Source: Epicoccum nigrum
Lineage: Eukaryota; Ascomycota; Dothideomycetes; Pleosporales; Didymellaceae
Assembly (NCBI GenBank): GCA_002116315.1
Contig: KZ107842.1
Span: 1,455,469 to 1,519,468, forward strand
DNA length: 64,000 nt
Reading direction: 5' to 3'
Below are positions 44,112-55,235 of this stretch, one piece after another. The translations under genes were made by a program, and so were the position numbers. The notes beneath the pieces are model-generated. The model saw only the letters and a program-made list of their open reading frames with translations, was not told where the DNA came from and ran no database searches. The number at the start of each line of letters is the position of its first letter. Positions within the stretch are counted from its first letter, which is position 1.

Positions 44112-47003
44112 CTATTCCCACTCCCCCCACTCCCTCTCCAACAACCTCAGCTCCTCCCTCGCCCTCTCCCACTGCCGCCCCCCCTTCTCCACCCCGCCCA
44201 TCCACGCCAACACGCCCCTCCTCTCCCTCCCAAGGAGAACCTCTTTCCTCCTCCGCTCCAGCACCTTCCGTTCCAGGTACTTGATATCCTCCTCTGCACA
44301 GCTGACGTCCCACACCCGCCTCATCCGCTTGCTGTACAGCACGCAGCTGCTCCCTACCTCGGGGTCCTCGTTGGGAACAAGCTGGATGCTTTTGTTGACG
44401 CGCTGCGCCAGCGCGCTGCTCTGCGCCGCGACTGCGGGCCAGATGACCTCCGCGAAGCACTCCTCGCAGACTGTGAACTCGGGCAGGGAAGGGATGAAGT
44501 GCCAAGGCTTGCGGTGCAGGGGTTTGTTGCGGGCGCACTCGCCTTTGAACGCGTTGGCGCGGGCGAGTTTGAGGAAGGGGGATATGTTAGCGTGGGTGGC
44601 GGTGGATTGGGCTTCGGCGTCGAGGTCGACGAGTAGGTCGAGATAGGCGAGGAAGCGGGTGGAGGCGGTGCGCAGGCTGCAGGTGTGTTTCTCCGGGGTG
44701 GCGTAGATGGAGGAAGGGAGGGGAGTGAAGTAGCCCTTCACGCTGGGGAAGAGGATCTCCAAGTTCTTCACATCCGCCGCGCATACCGCGAAGCCCGCTA
44801 CGTGCACGCCTTCGCGCGGATCCAGCAGCCCGTACCACGCAACACGGTCGGCGCTGAGCTCGCGGTGCGCGGGACACGGCCGTTCAGTGTCGTTGACGTC
44901 CGCGAGCGCGTACAGCAGTCCCAGGTCAGCGCGGCGCTGCTTGATCGTGAGTAGCCAGGCCAGCCGCACCCACGGGCTGCTGAAGTCGCAGAAGCGCTCA
45001 GTGGGGCGCTCGTAGCGGCGCATCTGCTTGAAGCAGCCCGCGAAGGGCGTGTCGACGAAGACAGCGTCGAAACACGCGGGGCAGACGTCGAAATTGCGGT
45101 ACCCGGGGAAGGAGTACCAATCGTCGTGGCGGTCTGTGGGGGCGGAGCGGGGGCACGCGGGGAGGGGTCTCTCGATGAGGGTTTGGGCTTTGGCGCGGCT
45201 GGTGGTGCTGCTGTGTTTGGTGCGGCTCGAGTCAAGGCTGTGCTTTGAGTCGGCACTGTTGGAGCGGCTGCGTCTTGGGCGGAGGGCTTCGTCGGCGCGG
45301 GGCGTGCGCGGTCTGGCAGAGCGCACCTCGCGGTAGACGTCGCTTTGGCGGGGGGAAGAGGGAATCGAGGGGGAGGCTACGCGTGGTACGTCTCTAAACA
45401 CCTGTTGCTGTCGTGGAGAAGAGACGCTCGAGTGGTCGAATTGGTAGTGCTCCTCTGGCGGCATCCAGACAGCGGCGTGGTGGTCTTCTACCGGATAGGG
45501 GAGCGGGTTGGCAGGCCGGACGGGCGAGGGGCTCTGGATGTCGACCCGAGGCAGCGGGACCTGTATAGTTTCATGTCTGCTTAGTCGGGACGGTGGCCTT
45601 GAGCGATCGTAGGCATTGGTGGGTGGGTACGTTGAGTGCCAGTCTGCATCCGTAATTGGTACCTGGCGTGGTGAAGGAGGCTGAAATGTAGTCGACCATG
45701 CCAGGGGCGACTGTGGTTTAGCTGCATTACCGCGTGACGAGGGACGAGATGCAGGAGGCGACTCGCGCAGCCGCGGCGGCAGCTTGGGCGACGGTACACG
45801 GTGGATTGGCGAGCTCGGTCTGCTTGGATCACGAGGACTATTGGCGTAGGCAGTGTCGACTGGATTCGGTCTGGACCTCCTCTTCTCACTATTGACTGAC
45901 GAGGCTGAAGAGCGAGGAGACTGGTTGTAGGAACTCTCTTTTACCGGGCGCGAAGGGTATTCGTAAGCGCTGCGTGCAGGTGACCGTTGTTTGGAATCCT
46001 GCCGTGGTGGCTCGGATCTGGGCTGACTTTTATGCAAATCCGCCCTAGAGTCCTCCTTCTGAGAGTCGCTCTTGACAAAACTATACCGTGCAGGCTTGCG
46101 CTCGTTGATGCGGAGATGCGCCATGTCTTCCCCTTCCGAGGCTGTGTCGTCGTCGAAAACAGCATTCCTTGCTGGCCGAGGTGCAGAGCGATCAAACGAA
46201 TCGCGTCGTGCGTGCCCAGGAACTGTCCTCGATGGCCTGGCATTTTGATCCCTCTGTGCTTCTCGGTCATCTCGGCTGGTGGTGGTCCCATGTCTACTTG
46301 TACCGGCAGGGGTCATGGGCTCCGGCGAGAGCATGAAATTTGCTGACGCTGGTGCATGTGAGTCTTTCTGAGGCGTGTACGAGTAGGGCGTCGAGACTCG
46401 TTTCGCAAACATGATAGGATCAGTGTCGACATGGGTGTTCAGGTGTGGCATGTTGCCTCGTTCAGCAACGCTCCTCCTCCGCGCTTCATGACCATTGGGT
46501 GTCGTGTTGAGCCCATTGTCGCTAGCCTCAGATGTATTGTTGAAGCGTGGGTCGTCGCCTGCAGACTGTTTAGGCTGCTCGATCTCATCGAGTAGACTTT
46601 CCTGATCGACAGAGCCCCGGGTGTTAATCGGCGGCTCGCCCTCGTCCGACCCCACCACGGAGGGCACCTCTTTCTGTGCAGCGTCGCTCTCGTCCTCGAC
46701 GGCTGGCGAGGGCGGCCAGGTGGGCTTGCGAGCGCTTCTGCGGTGCCGAGGAGGTGCAGCTGACCGCCTCGGTTCGCGAGTGGTGTAGGAATTGTAGGTA
46801 CTGTAGGTATCGTAGGTATCGTACGAGTCGCGAGGGTTGTAGTAGGACGACGCGTAGCCGTTCATGTTGCCCCGCATGGTTGGCTTTTCGATTGGAGCTG
46901 GCGATTGTGCATAGCGTGGAGAGTACGGATCTCTGTCGCGGGTTCGAGGTGTATAGGCTTCATGGCGGGAGCGGTGGTGGCGGTCGTGGTCGGTGTAAGA
47001 CAT
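44112..47003 (-). CDS. Large Ser/Arg/Pro-rich protein with conserved CxxC C-terminal domain
   Basis: A single exon of 963 aa. The first ~620 residues are disordered and rich in Ser, Arg and Pro, with a Tyr/Thr/Asp repeat (SYDTYDTYSTYNSYTT) near residue 60 and many SP/RS pairs, suggesting heavy phosphorylation. From about residue 630 a folded domain begins: WYSFPGYRNFDVCPACFDAV, with further cysteines at GCF, RFCDF and RPCPAH, then GLLDPREGVHVAGFAVCAAD, and a second CxxC in FTVCEECFAEVIWPAV (about 845). This implies a zinc-binding fold. The end is a basic coiled coil (EEDIKYLERKVLERRRKEVL). Similar proteins are annotated in other filamentous fungi as Ser/Arg-related nuclear matrix-like proteins; the true role is unknown. 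Intronless, which is unusual at this length here. Confidence 0.82.
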   Translation of the reverse strand: MSYTDHDRHHRSRHEAYTPRTRDRDPYSPRYAQSPAPIEKPTMRGNMNGYASSYYNPRDSYDTYDTYSTYNSYTTREPRRSAAPPRHRRSARKPTWPPSPAVEDESDAAQKEVPSVVGSDEGEPPINTRGSVDQESLLDEIEQPKQSAGDDPRFNNTSEASDNGLNTTPNGHEARRRSVAERGNMPHLNTHVDTDPIMFAKRVSTPYSYTPQKDSHAPASANFMLSPEPMTPAGTSRHGTTTSRDDREAQRDQNARPSRTVPGHARRDSFDRSAPRPARNAVFDDDTASEGEDMAHLRINERKPARYSFVKSDSQKEDSRADLHKSQPRSEPPRQDSKQRSPARSAYEYPSRPVKESSYNQSPRSSASSVNSEKRRSRPNPVDTAYANSPRDPSRPSSPIHRVPSPKLPPRLRESPPASRPSSRGNAAKPQSPLAWSTTFQPPSPRQVPITDADWHSTYPPTNAYDRSRPPSRLSRHETIQVPLPRVDIQSPSPVRPANPLPYPVEDHHAAVWMPPEEHYQFDHSSVSSPRQQQVFRDVPRVASPSIPSSPRQSDVYREVRSARPRTPRADEALRPRRSRSNSADSKHSLDSSRTKHSSTTSRAKAQTLIERPLPACPRSAPTDRHDDWYSFPGYRNFDVCPACFDAVFVDTPFAGCFKQMRRYERPTERFCDFSSPWVRLAWLLTIKQRRADLGLLYALADVNDTERPCPAHRELSADRVAWYGLLDPREGVHVAGFAVCAADVKNLEILFPSVKGYFTPLPSSIYATPEKHTCSLRTASTRFLAYLDLLVDLDAEAQSTATHANISPFLKLARANAFKGECARNKPLHRKPWHFIPSLPEFTVCEECFAEVIWPAVAAQSSALAQRVNKSIQLVPNEDPEVGSSCVLYSKRMRRVWDVSCAEEDIKYLERKVLERRRKEVLLGRERRGVLAWMGGVEKGGRQWERAREELRLLEREWGEWE

Positions 47004-48439
47004 GTAAGAACGGGTGCAGGGTCAGACGATGTAGTGAGACGAATCTCGCGTGCACATGTAGGGCTGGGGGTGTGAACAGGCGTAAGCGACGGTGAGCAAT
47101 CACAGGTGTACTGCAAGAGAAGGATATGTGGTCTGTATTGTAGAGAATATTCTAGGGCCGACACAGGCTGCGTCGGATTACATAGCGGGGGCAACTGTCT
47201 GAATGTTGAATGCGTCCATCTGCTCCAGTGACGCATCGCCAGACCCGCAGCCGAATAAGCGAGGCGCAGAACGGCAAGGCACCCCTCGCTCCCGAGCCTA
47301 GCGACCATCTCATTCGTGCTTCTAGATGCTCTTCACCGCAGCTCGCGAAGCTCGTAATTCGCAGGCTCTGAGGTATCTGAGGGTTGCAGGTCGTATCTGC
47401 GCTCTTGATGTGTCCTGAGCACACGTGTATCTCTCATAGGTGCTCTGCCCGCGAGACTCAGGTGTTCTGGCAGTGCGTGATACTGTCATCCCCACCTGGT
47501 GTCCCTGTCTATCCAGTGTAACATTCATTACCTCCCGCCTACGCCCTCCATTACACCAACACTAACCTTGAAGCTTAGTCGCGACTCTTGTGCGCGACGC
47601 TTCAAGACAATGCGTTCAGTATGCTGTCGCATCTTGCTCCTCAATCTCGCCGTTGTCTCCCCCAAGCCGACAGCAAGCTGTAAAGGTCTTGTTCGGTACG
47701 ACAGCGGCCGCTGCCGAAAAGACGGTCAAGAGATCAACATCCTCCCCATCCGTGCACTGCACAGCCACCACATCATGAGAACATTCGCAGAGCCGCATAG
47801 CCGGTCAATCCTTTGCGGCAAACCATGGCGCGCGCTTATTCCCTCACATCAAGGGAGACAAGGCGGATTCGCGGCTGCGCTAGGGGCCTTGTGCGATGCT
47901 GGTCAGCGCCGAGGGGCCGTGCAAGTCGGCTGGCTTGGAGCCGGTGAGGCGCAGTAGACGAGCTGTAGCGAGGATGCTGTCATATTCAGTTACCACATAC
48001 CTTTCTCGACTTCTTTTCGAGCATCTTAACATGCAGCTGCAGTGCGGTGGTACTGTCCATTTCCAGCAGTGCGACCGTCTTATTCAAAGCTTGAGAAAAA
48101 GGCACGACGCAAGATGATTCACGGCAGCGAATATGACAAAGTGGAGTTTTAACGTGCCAACTGGCTTGTATATATTCATGACTGCAGAAAGGAATGAAAC
48201 TATCTTGCTGTATTCACAGCTAGTGAGTCCGCCTCACGTATATGATACGCCGCGCAAGACACTTGGACAAAGCTTCAAACATCACACAACATTACGTCCG
48301 CCTCCTCAAACGACGTACATTGGCCGGGGTATAGCGCACTAAGAGATGGTAAGAAATGGTCAGGTACGGCATTACATGTTTCAAGACGATGAGAGAAGTG
48401 GCGACGAGGAGAGAAATGGCATCGAAACATCAATGGCGC
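47004..48439. other. Intergenic, 1.4 kb
   Basis: Promoter of the Ser/Arg-rich gene and 3' region of the Rax1-type gene. A 152-codon plus-strand frame (47,499-47,957) is not convincingly coding. No repeats or RNA genes recognised. Confidence 0.4.
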
Positions 48440-49933
48440 TTAGAAGAAGTTGCCAGCGGGAATTGCGCAGAAGATACCGACAACCACACCGCCAATTATG
48501 AGCGACCCGAGGATGGCCTGGACGAAGATGGTGTCTTGAATCTGGCGAAGAGCGGGCTCCTGGATCCAGACTTCGCGGTCGAAAATCTTGCGGATGACAT
48601 TGCGCTTCTCGTACTTGGCGACCCATGGCTCGTCCTCCCACGAGTTGCTAGATGCGTGCGAGCCGACAGTGTCTGTCGAGTCTTGCTTTGCATCGTAGCC
48701 TTGCGGCTCGTCGTCGGACGTGAAGAGCTCCCATGGTCGCAAGTGACGGTGGTGCATGCCGTGGAGAACGACGCACATGCCCTTCCAGGCAGCAATAAGC
48801 GTGGAGATGCCGATGACGAAGCCAATCAACGAAAGGACCCTCCAGGCGCGACCAGCACTGCTGAGAGTGAGGACGATGGCGACAATGAGACCGGCAACAA
48901 TGCCACCGATGCCCAAACCACGCGCAAAGACGACGCGGGGGCGGTTGCCGTTGCAGATCGTCCAGCGAATGAAGTTAGGGTGAGCCTGGCAACGCAACGA
49001 CCACTCAACTGTAGTAATGACATCCCTGAAAGCAGATGGGTGAGTGGTGTTCTGCAGGGCATGAAGCAGCGCACTGCGCTCTTTAGACGAGAGGTTGAGC
49101 TGGCGCGATCCACCGTCGGCAATGTAGATCGAGATGATGCGGTTGACCTCCTCACGGTAGGGTTGAACAGTTACTGTAGCGTATGAGCGTTCATGTCCTA
49201 GCGCAGCATGATGTTAGTATAACTCACAAGGCTTCCATTTGAGCCCCGCATTCTCAAACGCACCTGCAGCACGTTCAGAATGGTTCACTTTGCCAGTAGC
49301 CATGCTATCATCATACGAATCAAGCGACTCCTCACGGCGGGGTGATCCATTCGAGGGCGTGCGCGGTGGAGTGTAGAAGGGGTTCTTCTCGTTCTGCTGG
49401 CCGGTCGGCTCGCAGTCGAAATCAGTGCCATCCAACATGGCAGACACCTCGGGATGCGCTTTCTGAACGACAGGCTTAGATGCGTCTCCATTGATGTTGC
49501 TGGCGCCTGCCCACTCAGGTGACAGAACCTTCTCACTTTCGGGCAGCTCATTGAAGCGCTTGCTGTAATCGCGGTACCAAAGGAAGAACTGCAAGTTCTC
49601 GGCTGACAGCTCTATGTACTTCAAAAAGTTCATGAAGTCGCGGACTGTGCAAGGCTGTATATAATCAGCATTTGAAGACGGTCGAGGCACAGGAGTTTCG
49701 TTGTGTAGGGATGGCCGACACGTGATGAAGGCTGTAGTAAGACTTACAGGACAGACGCCACCGGCGATGATACGGTCGAAAGACAGGGCCTCAGGAATGC
49801 CATGAGACATGCCACTGCTGCCAGTACGGACAGACTCGCGGATGGACAGCTGCTTGTGCTCGCCGGTCACTGACTCAGTCGATGCGCGAGCCGCCTGCCT
49901 CTGAGGGCGGCGGTAAGCAAGGTTGTAGACCAT
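48440..49933 (-). CDS. RAX1: RGS-domain membrane protein (Rax1-type)
   Basis: Three exons: 49748-49933, 49228-49654 and 48440-49173 (448 aa). The protein starts MVYNLAYRRPQRQAARA; the RGS domain begins at FDRIIAGGVCPPCTVRDFMN (spanning intron 1) and continues FLKYIELSAENLQFFLWYRD, with a long acidic insertion (about 110-205) before LTVQPYREEVNRIISIYIAD and LRCQAHPNFIRWTICNGNRP. Three C-terminal TM segments follow: LGIGGIVAGLIVAIVLTLSS, VLSLIGFVIGISTLIAAW and FVQAILGSLIIGGVVVGIF. This RGS-insert-TM layout matches Rax1, which marks bud sites in yeast; in filamentous fungi related RGS proteins tune G-alpha signalling and development. A 21-bp tandem repeat lies about 80 bp upstream of the ATG. 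Confidence 0.82.
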
Positions 49934-52900
49934 GGTGTTGCGGGCGCTTTGTTGTGTGAATTGGTGTTGAAGTGGCAACACAACTGACGCTGCTGGGTCG
50001 TGCGAGGACAACACGATGTAAGTGGAAGTCACCACGATGTAAGTGAAAGTCACCACGATGTAAGTGAAAGTCACGGTCCGTGAGGGCGAGTTGATATAAG
50101 CAGCCCAGTAATCTGGGCGTACCGGACACGAAAGCAAGCTGAACGCAAGCCACGCGAGCTGGCGGAACGATCTATGTGGGCTGGAATAGGACGGACGAGC
50201 CTCCGAGGCAGTTTCTTTGTGGCGAATGGAAAGGAGTTGGTAGAATGACAGTCACTTAACAAAGACACAAGTGGCTCGGGCCAGATATAAGTATAAGGAG
50301 ACTATGGAACGAGCACGGGGAAATCCTACTAGAGTACGACGGACAGCGCCAGCAAGCACAGGGGAAGCTGCATTTTGGCCGGCGACTTCCCTATCGGGGT
50401 GGGGAAGCATGGCATCCACGGTCGACCGTCGCACATGGCTCCTCGAGGTCGCCGATGACAGGTGTGGCCCACAACAGCTCCAAACGATGTTCGACAGCTC
50501 AACGAGCTTCGAATTCTGTCTCTTGTCAGCGAGTGCAGATTATGGGTGGAGCTGCAGTCGCTAATCCACGTCGTGCGTGCATGCATAGCACTCGGCAATC
50601 TGGGCAAGGGCCATGTCGATCTCCTTCCTAGGCTTTCGCCTAGCCTAGTCGCGAACGCAATCTCGCCTTGCCGCCTACCAGGTCTCGATTGAACATGGCG
50701 CTCGCCGGACTGCTTGTCAATTTGGCTCGGTTGCAGGCCGAAATGAAGACTCGACACATAGCCGTTGCGTCAGGGTCAAGATTCAACGTTCGCAAGTGCG
50801 TGGAGCAAGGCTAAAAGCTGCAAGATGACGAGGTGTAAAGCGACAAAGAGTTGTTGTCGCTGCACTCAACGGCAGACTGCAGAACAATGACGATCTTTCA
50901 GACAGCCACGCTTCAGACGAGGCTTTGGTGATGCCCTCCATGGATGCAAATCCAAACCAGCGGACCATGATCCGGAGCTGCTTCGCTTATGGCTGCAGCC
51001 AGGGTTCAACAGCGCGCTGACAGCTCTCACGGTCGTCTACACGAAAGTTACCAAATTCGCCCGCGCTGTCAACTGATTGCCAATAATTTATAGGGTTCAT
51101 CATCAGACTGTTTGTTATACTCACCCGGCGCTTCACCATCTCGCAAACACGTAACACGCGGCTGTCTCTGAACTGCAATTGCTTTTACCAGAAGAGAACT
51201 ACCGAGGGCGATCTGGCAGAGCTGGTCCCCTGCCACGTGTGCTTGCGAACTCGATGACGGCGCGGGAAAAGCAACTGTGCCGCTGACGCCTTCGCACAGG
51301 TCGATCTCGCTTACACTTGCAGTCAACACCCGCTTGCGGGCCACAGCGCCTCCACCTCATAACGCTCACCCGCCAATCAGTGAGTTTCGCAGGGAATTCA
51401 AGATAGCAGAGATTGAAAGCAAGATTGGGCACGGAATCTCGCTCAGAAGCACAGCATGTGCACGAGGGATAGAAGCTCCAGCCGTCAAGAGATGGCCACT
51501 GGTCATCCCACCGACTGACATATGTAGGATGCTACAAAAGGCATTTGAACAGGCGCTGTTCACAGCAAATCTCTATCGATACTGCATCCACGGCTGTGAG
51601 TACCGGCGTTGTGTCGAAGCTTTCAACGCGACTCAAAGTTCGCCGGTGCGTGCTGTATGTGCAGTGGTTCACCCAAACCATCGCTGCTTCCAGCTCACAG
51701 ACCAATCACTGCGCCGCCCTCCTTAGGGCCACAAGAACGTGCAGCCTCGCTAACATGTGACCGTGTGCAACACTGGAACCTGATCTTCAGATCTACAATC
51801 GCTTGTAGGTGCGACGCATGGCTGAGCAACTATCACTGTGAACAAAACTCTAGTTGAAGCAGCAGCCCTCAACTCTCGTCACAACCTCGTATACCGGTTC
51901 CACTTCCACCATCGGTAAATTTTCCACGCGCATGCTCAGGAGTATCAACAGACGGCGTCCATTATTGTGGGGAAGGTGTGCAGTGCAGCCAGTGCGCGAC
52001 TAACATCGGGGCGCCATCCTAGACGGAAATCTGGCTCGGCAGATCGTGTGGTGATTCGCAGCGGCTCCCCATTCCCGATAGAAGCAGTCTGGGACCGTGC
52101 AAACCTCCTGTCCAACCTTCTGCTCGTCGAGGCTAGTCGAGGCTTCAGGCGGAGAAAAAGTAGAGAACGCTGGTACGGAATACGAGAGAGACCATGTGCT
52201 CAGGTGACGATCAAACACGACATCGAACTATCAGTATACAGTGACACATGCAGGGAACTATGGCGACTGCCGTGTGTCGTGCAGGAATATGCTTTTTCTA
52301 GTCAAGGTTCAAGATCCGAGGTTGTGCGACCTTGGAGAGGAAGAACCTGTGGTAGGTGCCCCACAACGAAGTGCTCAACAAGAGCCCTGATCACCGGCGC
52401 CTGCGCAGATAGCATTGAGAGAAACTGTACTTTCCTTCGTAGCCAGAGGAAGTATTCGAGCGAGTCGTTGAAGCGCGTTAGTATATCTCCTAATAGCCTC
52501 GAAGTGGGTCGCTGTCGATTCTCAGCTGATTCTGACTCAACTGACAGGTAGTCTGCGCAGTTCGTTCTAGGTACATGTGAGCATCAGGCCTGCCGACAGC
52601 AAGCTATTTTCGGATTTTGCAGCGAGAAGGCGGAAACAGTCCGAGATTGAGGTTGTACGCCAAAGATGCGCATCTCCTGACGTGTCGTCACGCTGCCTGA
52701 CTATATGTTGTTCGACTGGCAGTCACAAGGACCTAGCACCGCCGTATAGCCCGTATCGAAGCGTTCAACATACAGAACGAAATCACGGGTGCATTCGTTC
52801 GATACAATAGAAGACATGTCTTGTGGTCTGTTCAGTCACTCATCGTGGTATGGCTCCCATAGGCAGATAGAACCCTACCTGCAGTCACACAAGCTAACAA

Positions 52901-53810
52901 AGAGCCTTTCCAGATGAGCTAACAACTTTCAGTGGGATTGAATGCTATTCCCTTCCCTCCTTTGTCTAAGACAACCCCAAGTCGTTACCTTCACTATTTA
53001 ATCCAGAACACCCTCCTCACAATTGCAGTGAATTTGCCTCTGGTCAGACCGAAGTAAGCTTTGAGACGACTTCAAAGTTCACAGTAGAAGGGTGAATTAC
53101 TAAATGAATGTTGCCGTTGCGCTTCTGTTGCTTTGTTCTGCTCAAACCCGTTCATACATGTCCCAAAGCAGGAAGTCAAATCTTGGTGTGTGTCAAAAGA
53201 CGCTCTGACAGTATCTAGGAAACTCGGGACTTGTAGGAGTCAGAAAAACATCAATCGATCTAGGAGTGCTGCCACCAGCTCGTCAATTCTTACCTGGTTA
53301 TCTATCCTGCACAACATAACTCCGTCGCCACCAAGTCTCGACGTCAAACAAAAAAGCAAACTGCGTATATCATCTTTTGTGAAGTTTGCGTAGGCACGGC
53401 CATCGCGATCCTCATCATGCATAAAGAGTGCCAGCAAACACGACAAATACAAACTCACTGCAGTGCAGTGCAGCAGATTGACAAACCCTCAATAAAACAA
53501 TCACATAATGATATATCATTCTCTTTCGAATATGTTGAAATCATACAGACCTCTACAGCAAACTTTCCACGCCTTTGACTACGAAGACAATGATGAGCTT
53601 CTCACCGCAATCAAGACAGTTTGTCCCCAAGCTCTCACTCGAATGCCACCAACAGCTACTCTCCATATGTTTACCAGCTACTTACTATTCTTCAAGCCCA
53701 AGTAACACTCTTCCGTATCACCTCAAACCCATCTCATCAGCCTGCTCGAAACAGCTTCACAACCACTCCACATCCCACTTTACCATCCACCAACCACCTA
53801 ACCCAACACC
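49934..53810. other. Gene-poor region, 3.9 kb
   Basis: The longest stretch without a supportable gene. It includes the tandem repeat at 50,014-50,076. Frames of up to 194 codons (51,967-52,551 plus; 50,329-50,757 minus) are Arg/Ser-rich and lack motifs. No transposase, reverse transcriptase or terminal repeats recognised. Possibly decayed sequence or a long non-coding transcript. Confidence 0.45.
50014..50076. repeat. Three tandem 21-bp repeats upstream of RAX1-type gene
   Basis: Units start at 50014, 50035 and 50056 with consensus cgatgtaagtgaaagtcac plus 2 bases; unit 1 has one change (gtggaag), and unit 3 ends gg instead of ca. Each unit carries gtaagt on the plus strand. It lies 81-143 bp upstream of the minus-strand ATG at 49,933, in its promoter or 5' UTR. 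Confidence 0.9.
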
Positions 53811-54839
53811 ATGCCTCCACGACCCCACCGTCGGACCCACGACCCCAACTCCAGCTCAGTCTACGACATAATCCACATCCTCGCGCTCCCCTCCTTCGCC
53901 GCACGCACAACCCGCATCGGCACCTCCCGCATCCTGCAAGTAGCACAGCATAGAGCGATTCAGTATCTCTACATACTCGAATGCGCCTATGTGATGCAGA
54001 GATGGCATGGCATAACGTGGGCTCAGATTGACCTTACGCACAACGGATTGGTCACGGGGTTTGTGCATGGGGGTGATTATGTTTACTTGAGTGAGGTGGC
54101 AATTATCGAGAGAAGGGAGACGGCGCCGGTGGGTGTGAATGGGGAGGTGAGAAACGGAGTGAGCGAGGATCACGGCTTCATCTCGACGCGCAATGGCGCC
54201 AACGGGGAGGGGGATCCATCCGTTGCCGGCCAGGTTCTCGTCAACGGCGTGGATGCTTCTGCCAGCGCGACACGGGTCCCAACCACCGCTGCTCGGGATG
54301 CCAACAGTACCGTGGCCGGTCCTGGTGATGCGCCCAAGATCCCTATTCCAGCTGTCACTGTCCAAGACCTCGATCACCCCACGGATGGTTCCAGAGAGGA
54401 GCTCCGCTTCCACTATCAACTCCTTTCGAGCGACCGAGCCGCCGTGCTGGCCTACCATCACGCTCTCCGTTTCGTAGGCCTCACCCCCCGCGACGAGAAG
54501 AACGCCGTGTGCGGGCCTGGAGTGGTGCACCGGTTCCAACAGATCCCGCTCCCGAGCGAGAGATATGCCATGGAAGCTGTGGACAATGGATTGAGGTACT
54601 TTGGCCTGGATGGACGTGTTGAGGCTCCCGTATCGACGGTGCTGGGAGGCGGGGACGGTAAGACGAGGGGCACCGAGGGATCGGAAATTCGAGAGCAGTC
54701 GCGCGCAGGTTTGGGGCACGGGAGAGGTCGGGAAGGTGGTGGAGAAGTTGATCAGGAGGGTCACGCGCATGTTTACAGGGGCCGCAGGCATACGTGGGCG
54801 GACCCGATGGTGCGTTCTGTGGCGAGCTGTGGGTATTAG
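53811..54839 (+). CDS. Unknown protein, 342 aa
   Basis: A single exon; the ATG is in good context (aacaccATGcct). The first ~95 residues look folded: VYDIIHILALPSFAARTTRI, AQHRAIQYLYILECAYVMQR, WAQIDLTHNGLVTGFVHGGD. The middle (about 105-190) is Gly/Asn/Ala-rich and disordered. A second block reads EELRFHYQLLSSDRAAVLAY and GVVHRFQQIPLPSERYAMEA. The end is Gly/Arg-rich. No signal peptide or TM of note, no domain recognised. A 338-codon frame on the opposite strand covers nearly the same interval, but this strand has the more natural composition. Confidence 0.6.
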   Translation: MPPRPHRRTHDPNSSSVYDIIHILALPSFAARTTRIGTSRILQVAQHRAIQYLYILECAYVMQRWHGITWAQIDLTHNGLVTGFVHGGDYVYLSEVAIIERRETAPVGVNGEVRNGVSEDHGFISTRNGANGEGDPSVAGQVLVNGVDASASATRVPTTAARDANSTVAGPGDAPKIPIPAVTVQDLDHPTDGSREELRFHYQLLSSDRAAVLAYHHALRFVGLTPRDEKNAVCGPGVVHRFQQIPLPSERYAMEAVDNGLRYFGLDGRVEAPVSTVLGGGDGKTRGTEGSEIREQSRAGLGHGRGREGGGEVDQEGHAHVYRGRRHTWADPMVRSVASCGY

Positions 54840-55235
54840 CTTGTGTGACCAGATCTGGTGTAGTAAAGACAAGAGAGTTCTGGGGGATAGTGTGGTGGAA
54901 CACTGTTGTTCTGTAGAACATTCTTCTGTGGGGTTCGGGTTAGATGGTCAAGAACGTTTAGGATTTTGTATGGCGTGAGTGACTAGAAGAAGGAGTTTTT
55001 GTAGACTAGTGGAGTTGCTGGAGACAAAAGTTACAAATGGATTTTCGTTTTTTTTTTGACAGCGCAGTGATAGGTTGCGTGGATTTATGGCTTACCTGAG
55101 CTACAGAAAGGGTACAGAACATAGTTGAAGACGGATGGAGGAGAGCCGATCACAGCTGGGAAGAAGAGTACAACTGGGTACAGCTGTAAGATAACGAAGG
55201 ATGTTTAGATTGGCCATCCAGACGTCTCCCTATCA
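54840..55235. other. Convergent intergenic region
   Basis: 396 bp with a T9 run at about 55,050 and otherwise nothing recognisable. Confidence 0.4.

Noticed and set aside
50014..50076. CRISPR-like array
   Set aside because: Three directly abutting 21-bp units without spacers in a fungal genome; a tandem repeat, not a CRISPR.
51967..52551. 194-codon plus-strand frame in the gene-poor region
   Set aside because: Arg/Ser-rich throughout with no hydrophobic core pattern and no splice context.
53856..54872. 338-codon minus-strand frame opposite the 342-aa gene
   Set aside because: It mirrors the plus-strand gene; its composition (many Arg, His, Ser, Pro) is typical of an antisense shadow, and the plus-strand product has folded-looking blocks and a better start context.
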